From an uncultured Bacteroidota bacterium (lineage in GTDB: Bacteria; Bacteroidota; Bacteroidia; Flavobacteriales; Flavobacteriaceae): a stretch of 8,029 nt of DNA. Below the pieces are notes generated by a model. The model searched no databases and had not been told where the DNA came from. It saw only the letters and a program-made list of their open reading frames with translations. The stretch lies in the NCBI GenBank assembly GCA_903879875.1, contig CAIRNC010000174.1, positions 1-8,029 of the forward strand. Direction: 5' to 3'. Each line of letters starts with the position of its first letter. The first letter of the stretch is position 1. Positions 5,715 through 8,029 of this stretch are shown here, piece after piece. Position numbers and translations under genes: made by a program.

Positions 5715-7256
5715 TTATTCCTTCACAAACTTATTTACAAACACTTCTTCTCCCGAGAACGCTTTGATGATATACAACCCGCTAGCGAGTTTTTCTACAT
5801 CGACTTGAGTTGTATTTTGGGTTTGTTCTAGCACTATTTTACCCGTGCTGTCGGTGATTATTATTTTATTAAAGCTGGTGTTGTTGGGTGTTTGCAACTG
5901 CAACAAGCCGTTGGTGGGGTTGGGATAGAGCGTTAACGCTTGATTGTTGAAAGTAGTTGAAGCTAGTTCTGGTCCTAGTTTGACTACCCAAATATCTGTA
6001 TAAATACTATGATTTCCTGAAACATCTCCATCAATTGAACCTGTAGTACCTACCAAAATATATCCACCATCAGTAGTCTGTTGGAAGCTATGGGAATTTT
6101 CTATTTTTGAACCTCCCATTGTCTTTTGCCAAAGTATAGTGCCAGAATTTGAAAGTTTTATTATCCAAGCATCACTTGCCCCTTGATTTCCTGTTACATC
6201 CCCGTCATTAGAATTAGTATATCCTACGACTATAAAATTTCCTTCTGTGGTTTCTTTAACGTCATAAGCCCAATCATCCAAATTTCCTCCCATTACTTTT
6301 TGCCAAACAATAGCACCCGAATTTGAAAGTTTCACTAACCAATAATCAGTAGCACCATGGTTTCCTAAAACATCGTTATCAATAGATTTTGTTGAACCGG
6401 CAAGAATATAATCACCATCTGTTGTTTGTTGAACTTTGTAAGCATAATCATTATCTGCACCCCCTAAGGCTTTTTGCCATTCTAAGTTGCCAGAACTAGA
6501 GAGTTTCACTAACCAAGCATCATTGAGACCATGATTACCCATAACATTACCATCATTTGAACCTGTTGTCCCTGCTAGAATATACCCATTATCCGATGTT
6601 TGTTGAATGTCAATTACATTATCATTTGCTGTTCCTCCAAAACATTTTTGCCATTCCAGATTGCCTGAATTAGAAATTTTTACAATCCAAGCATCATATG
6701 AACCATGATTTCCTGTTACTTCACCATTGTTAGAATAGGTTTCTCCAGCTAGAATATAACCGCTATCAGTTGTTTGGTAAATATCTATACCTATTTCATT
6801 ATTTGATCCCCCATATGCATTTTGCCATTCGATAACTCCTAAACTCGAAAGTTTAACTACAAAATAATCTCCATCCGCATTAAGTCCTGATAAATTTAAA
6901 TCTGATGAAGTCGTAATTCCTAACACAATATAACCACCATCCGAAGTTTGTTGAACAGAATAAAGAGTATCATCAAATACACCTCCAAGAGTTTTTTGCC
7001 ATTCTAGTATTCCTATATTTGAAATTTTCACCACCCAACCATCAGAAAACCCATGATTATTTGTCACATCTCCATTATTAGATTCTTCTGTTGTACCAAC
7101 TATAATATAGCCTCCATCATTAGTAGTAGCAATATTACTAGCTTTTTCATAACCAGTCCCTCCCAAACATTTCTGCCATTGTATCGCTGGGGCTTGTTGT
7201 GCGAAAGAAAGTGTGCCAATAAGGCAAAGGGCTAGAATTGTAATTGTATTTTTCAT
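5715..7256 (-). CDS. Exported seven-repeat protein with T9SS sorting domain
   Basis: A 513-residue secreted protein. Residues 1-19 are a Sec signal peptide (MKNTITILALCLIGTLSFA, cut before QQAP). Residues 27-432 are seven tandem repeats of 57-59 residues, each starting WQK/N-x-x-GG. The shared pattern is WQK..GG, then QTTDGGYILAGTT, then DV.GNHG, then DAWVVKLSNSG. Seven units of this size suggest a seven-bladed beta-propeller. Residues about 437-513 are a T9SS type A sorting domain, opening with LTLYPNPTNG (441-450), then IIITDSTGKIVLEQ and ASGLYIIKAFSG, and ending KFVKE. The T9SS should carry it across the outer membrane, after which the C-terminal domain is normally removed. The function is unknown. 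No catalytic motif is visible, so binding or a structural surface role is more likely than an enzyme. The ATG at 7256 is set by the signal peptide. A stable hairpin lies just upstream in the leader. Confidence 0.92.
   Translation of the reverse strand: MKNTITILALCLIGTLSFAQQAPAIQWQKCLGGTGYEKASNIATTNDGGYIIVGTTEESNNGDVTNNHGFSDGWVVKISNIGILEWQKTLGGVFDDTLYSVQQTSDGGYIVLGITTSSDLNLSGLNADGDYFVVKLSSLGVIEWQNAYGGSNNEIGIDIYQTTDSGYILAGETYSNNGEVTGNHGSYDAWIVKISNSGNLEWQKCFGGTANDNVIDIQQTSDNGYILAGTTGSNDGNVMGNHGLNDAWLVKLSSSGNLEWQKALGGADNDYAYKVQQTTDGDYILAGSTKSIDNDVLGNHGATDYWLVKLSNSGAIVWQKVMGGNLDDWAYDVKETTEGNFIVVGYTNSNDGDVTGNQGASDAWIIKLSNSGTILWQKTMGGSKIENSHSFQQTTDGGYILVGTTGSIDGDVSGNHSIYTDIWVVKLGPELASTTFNNQALTLYPNPTNGLLQLQTPNNTSFNKIIITDSTGKIVLEQTQNTTQVDVEKLASGLYIIKAFSGEEVFVNKFVKE
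5961..7178 (-). repeat. Seven in-frame coding repeats
   Basis: These seven repeats of about 174 bases each encode residues 27-432 of the secreted protein. In protein coordinates they are 27-85, 86-143, 144-201, 202-259, 260-317, 318-375 and 376-432. Repeats 3 to 6 are exactly 58 residues and the most regular. Repeat 2 is the most divergent, with SSDLNLSGLNADGDYF in place of the usual DGDVTGNHG segment. Repeat 1 has one extra residue and repeat 7 lacks one. The array is clearly diverged at the DNA level, which argues against very recent expansion. Confidence 0.9.
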
Positions 7257-7275
7257 AATGATTGTTTTTCCCCGA

Positions 7276-7294
7276 CCCTCCCCGAAGGAGAGGG
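7276..7294 (-). repeat. Hairpin repeat in the leader of the secreted-protein gene
   Basis: In minus-strand RNA these 19 bases read CCCUCUCCUUCGGGGAGGG and can form an 8-bp stem (one G-U pair) with a 3-base loop. It sits 19 bases upstream of the start codon at 7256, inside any leader. On the plus strand the same site has a C-A mismatch. The sequence resembles a GC-rich hairpin I recall as scattered between genes in many Bacteroidota genomes, so it is probably a dispersed repeat. An effect on translation is possible but not shown. Confidence 0.5.
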
Positions 7295-7532
7295 AGCCGA
7301 TTTTGGAGTGTTGTTGTATTTGTTATTGTTATTGCAATTGATAAGGCTAATATAGATAAAAAATGTTTCTATTTAAAAGTACGATTCAATTTCTTGTTTT
7401 TATATTGTTATCGGTGATTGGCAAAGTAACATGCACTGTGTTTGGAGCATAACTCAAACCATAAAATCAACCGCAACACTTCTCCCGCTCTATTGTACCA
7501 TGACTACTCTTTATTAAAACCAACCAAAAACG

Positions 7533-7702
7533 TTCAGGAAACCGCCATGCACCCCTGCACGAGCCAATCCAGTCTTTCAGGAGACCTCCATGCACCCCTG
7601 CACGGAGGATTCATGCTCTCCTGAAACCGATATGCACCCCTGCATGGAGGTCTCCTGAACTTCATGATTGCTCCCTGCACCCCTGCACGGAGCGTTCCTG
7701 AA
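7533..7702. repeat. GC-rich palindromic repeat array, four units of about 43 bases
   Basis: The core TGCACCCCTGCA occurs exactly four times, at 7548-7559, 7591-7602, 7633-7644 and 7676-7687, giving periods of 43, 42 and 43 bases. Each core is itself TGCA-CCCC-TGCA, a 4-bp stem with a CCCC loop. Around it lie CCTCC or GCTCC on the left and GGAGG or GGAGC on the right. The outer boxes are TTCAGGA (7533, 7576, a decayed TTCATGA at 7661) and its complement TCCTGAA (7619, 7653, 7696). The whole array is bounded by TTCAGGAA (7533-7540) and TTCCTGAA (7695-7702). In minus-strand RNA unit 2 pairs as a 10-bp stem with one G-U pair and a GGGG loop. The DNA is much richer in G and C than its surroundings. 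It is not a CRISPR: the intervals are repeat sequence, not unique spacers, and no cas gene is near. It resembles REP-type palindromic elements. Confidence 0.8.
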
Positions 7703-7791
7703 AAAAGAGTTTTTTGAGACAAAACGAATTGAATTTGGGCTAAACGCAGTTCATTTTAAAAAATGATTTGCAATGATTTAAAATTAGAAAT

Positions 7792-7828
7792 AAAAAATCC
7801 CCACAGATTAAAAAAAAACCTGTGAGGA
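7792..7828 (-). terminator. Intrinsic terminator of the ABC-F gene
   Basis: On the minus strand TCCTCACAG (7820-7828) pairs with CTGTGGGGA (7798-7806) as a 9-bp stem with one G-U pair. The loop is a 13-base T-rich stretch, and six T residues (7792-7797) follow. The stem begins about 72 bases past the ABC-F stop codon. In plus-strand RNA the same arms contain a C-A mismatch and are not followed by a T-run, so the terminator is directional and belongs to the minus strand. Confidence 0.75.
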
Positions 7829-7865
7829 TATTTACTCCAACAACTTATAACTTGAAACCTGAAAC

Positions 7866-7893
7866 TCCTAATTCAAAATTCCTAATTCATAAT
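7866..7893. repeat. Short AT-rich direct repeat
   Basis: Two adjacent 14-base copies, TCCTAATTCAAAAT (7866-7879) and TCCTAATTCATAAT (7880-7893), differ at one base. They lie just after the ABC-F stop codon in the untranslated end of that gene. Such stuttering AT-rich strings are usual between flavobacterial genes. I assign no function. Confidence 0.6.
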
Positions 7894-7900
7894 TAAAAAC

Positions 7901-8029
7901 TTAACCCATCGCATCAATTTCTTCCTGAACTATTGCCCACTCTTCTAAAAGTTGGTCTAGGTCTGTTTTTTTCTTGTTATAGGCTTTAAAAAACGAAGCG
8001 TCTTCTATGTGTTTGTCATAATTAGAAGC
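7901..8029 (-). CDS. ABC-F family ATPase, C-terminal fragment
   Basis: The last 42 residues of a protein that enters from the right edge and stops at TAA (complement of 7901-7903). The fragment contains DASFFKAYNKKKTDLDQLLE and ends EEWAIVQEEIDAMG. This matches the C-terminal helical tail of ABC-F proteins, where a short coiled coil ends in a pattern like L..L..EWe..qEEid. ABC-F proteins are soluble ATPases with two nucleotide-binding domains that act on the ribosome, some in translation and some in antibiotic protection. The ATP-binding domains lie outside the window, so the subfamily cannot be named. A G-U-containing intrinsic terminator lies about 72 bases downstream. Confidence 0.7.
   Translation of the reverse strand, partial: ASNYDKHIEDASFFKAYNKKKTDLDQLLEEWAIVQEEIDAMG

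Larger units (their letters stand above)
7257..7900. other. Repeat-rich gap without a protein gene
   Basis: This 644-base stretch lies between the start of the secreted-protein gene and the end of the ABC-F gene. It holds the leader hairpin (7276-7294), the palindromic array (7533-7702), a terminator (7792-7828) and a short AT-rich direct repeat (7866-7893). Two open frames of about 60 codons (7442-7624 plus, 7534-7722 minus) lie across the array and only translate the repeat. I find no convincing TAnnTTTG box for the secreted-protein gene in 7295-7530, so its promoter is unplaced. Confidence 0.6.

Noticed and set aside
5628..5831. Open frame of 67 codons on the plus strand
   Set aside because: It overlaps the C-terminal sorting domain of the secreted-protein gene on the other strand and has no recognisable product.
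7533..7702. CRISPR array
   Set aside because: The periodic core is only 12 bases, the intervals contain related repeat sequence rather than unique spacers, the units are palindromic and alternate in direction, and no cas gene is present.
7442..7722. Two open frames (7442-7624 plus, 7534-7722 minus) across the palindromic array
   Set aside because: Their repeated HAPLHGG and PPCRGA peptides are just the translated repeat, and neither has a convincing start region.

Overview
The window looks like chromosomal DNA of a flavobacterium (phylum Bacteroidota, family Flavobacteriaceae, probably Flavobacterium or a close relative). The evidence is AT-rich DNA, little or no Shine-Dalgarno sequence before the genes, several copies of the phylum's TAnnTTTG -7 promoter box, the gliding genes gldB and gldC, and a secreted protein ending in a type IX secretion (T9SS) sorting domain. 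I see no phage genes, transposase, CRISPR array, tRNA or rRNA. This is core housekeeping and motility DNA with repeat-rich gaps.

Layout, left to right. Bases 1-125 hold the 5' end of an unidentified minus-strand gene. Bases 126-609 are an AT-rich gap with no convincing protein gene. They hold a possible small RNA (about 400-505) that has its own -7 box and ends in a stem plus a T-run, and then the dnaG promoter. dnaG (610-2598, +) encodes DNA primase from a TTG start, and all four usual zinc ligands of its N-terminal finger are replaced. Its stop codon overlaps tail-to-tail with that of a LuxR/NarL-type response regulator (2595-3227, -). Next is nadE (3314-4123, -), NAD synthetase. A 110-base divergent promoter region separates nadE from gldB (4234-5196, +) and gldC (5189-5524, +), which overlap by 8 bases and form an operon. 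After a 190-base gap with a dispersed-repeat motif comes a minus-strand gene (5715-7256) for an exported protein with seven tandem 58-residue repeats, probably a seven-bladed beta-propeller, and a T9SS C-terminal signal. Bases 7257-7900 have no gene but several repeat structures: a stable hairpin in the leader of the propeller gene, a GC-rich palindromic array of four about 43-base units, and an intrinsic terminator. The terminator serves the last gene, the 3' end of an ABC-F ATPase gene (7901-8029, -).

Functional links. GldB is a gliding lipoprotein needed in flavobacteria for the T9SS-dependent gliding machinery. The propeller protein is a likely T9SS cargo, but nothing in the sequence ties it specifically to gldBC. 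dnaG and nadE are housekeeping genes. The response regulator has no kinase gene beside it.

The points most worth a second look are the palindromic array at 7533-7702, the possible small RNA before dnaG, and the lost zinc site of DnaG. I did not find a clear new multi-gene system.
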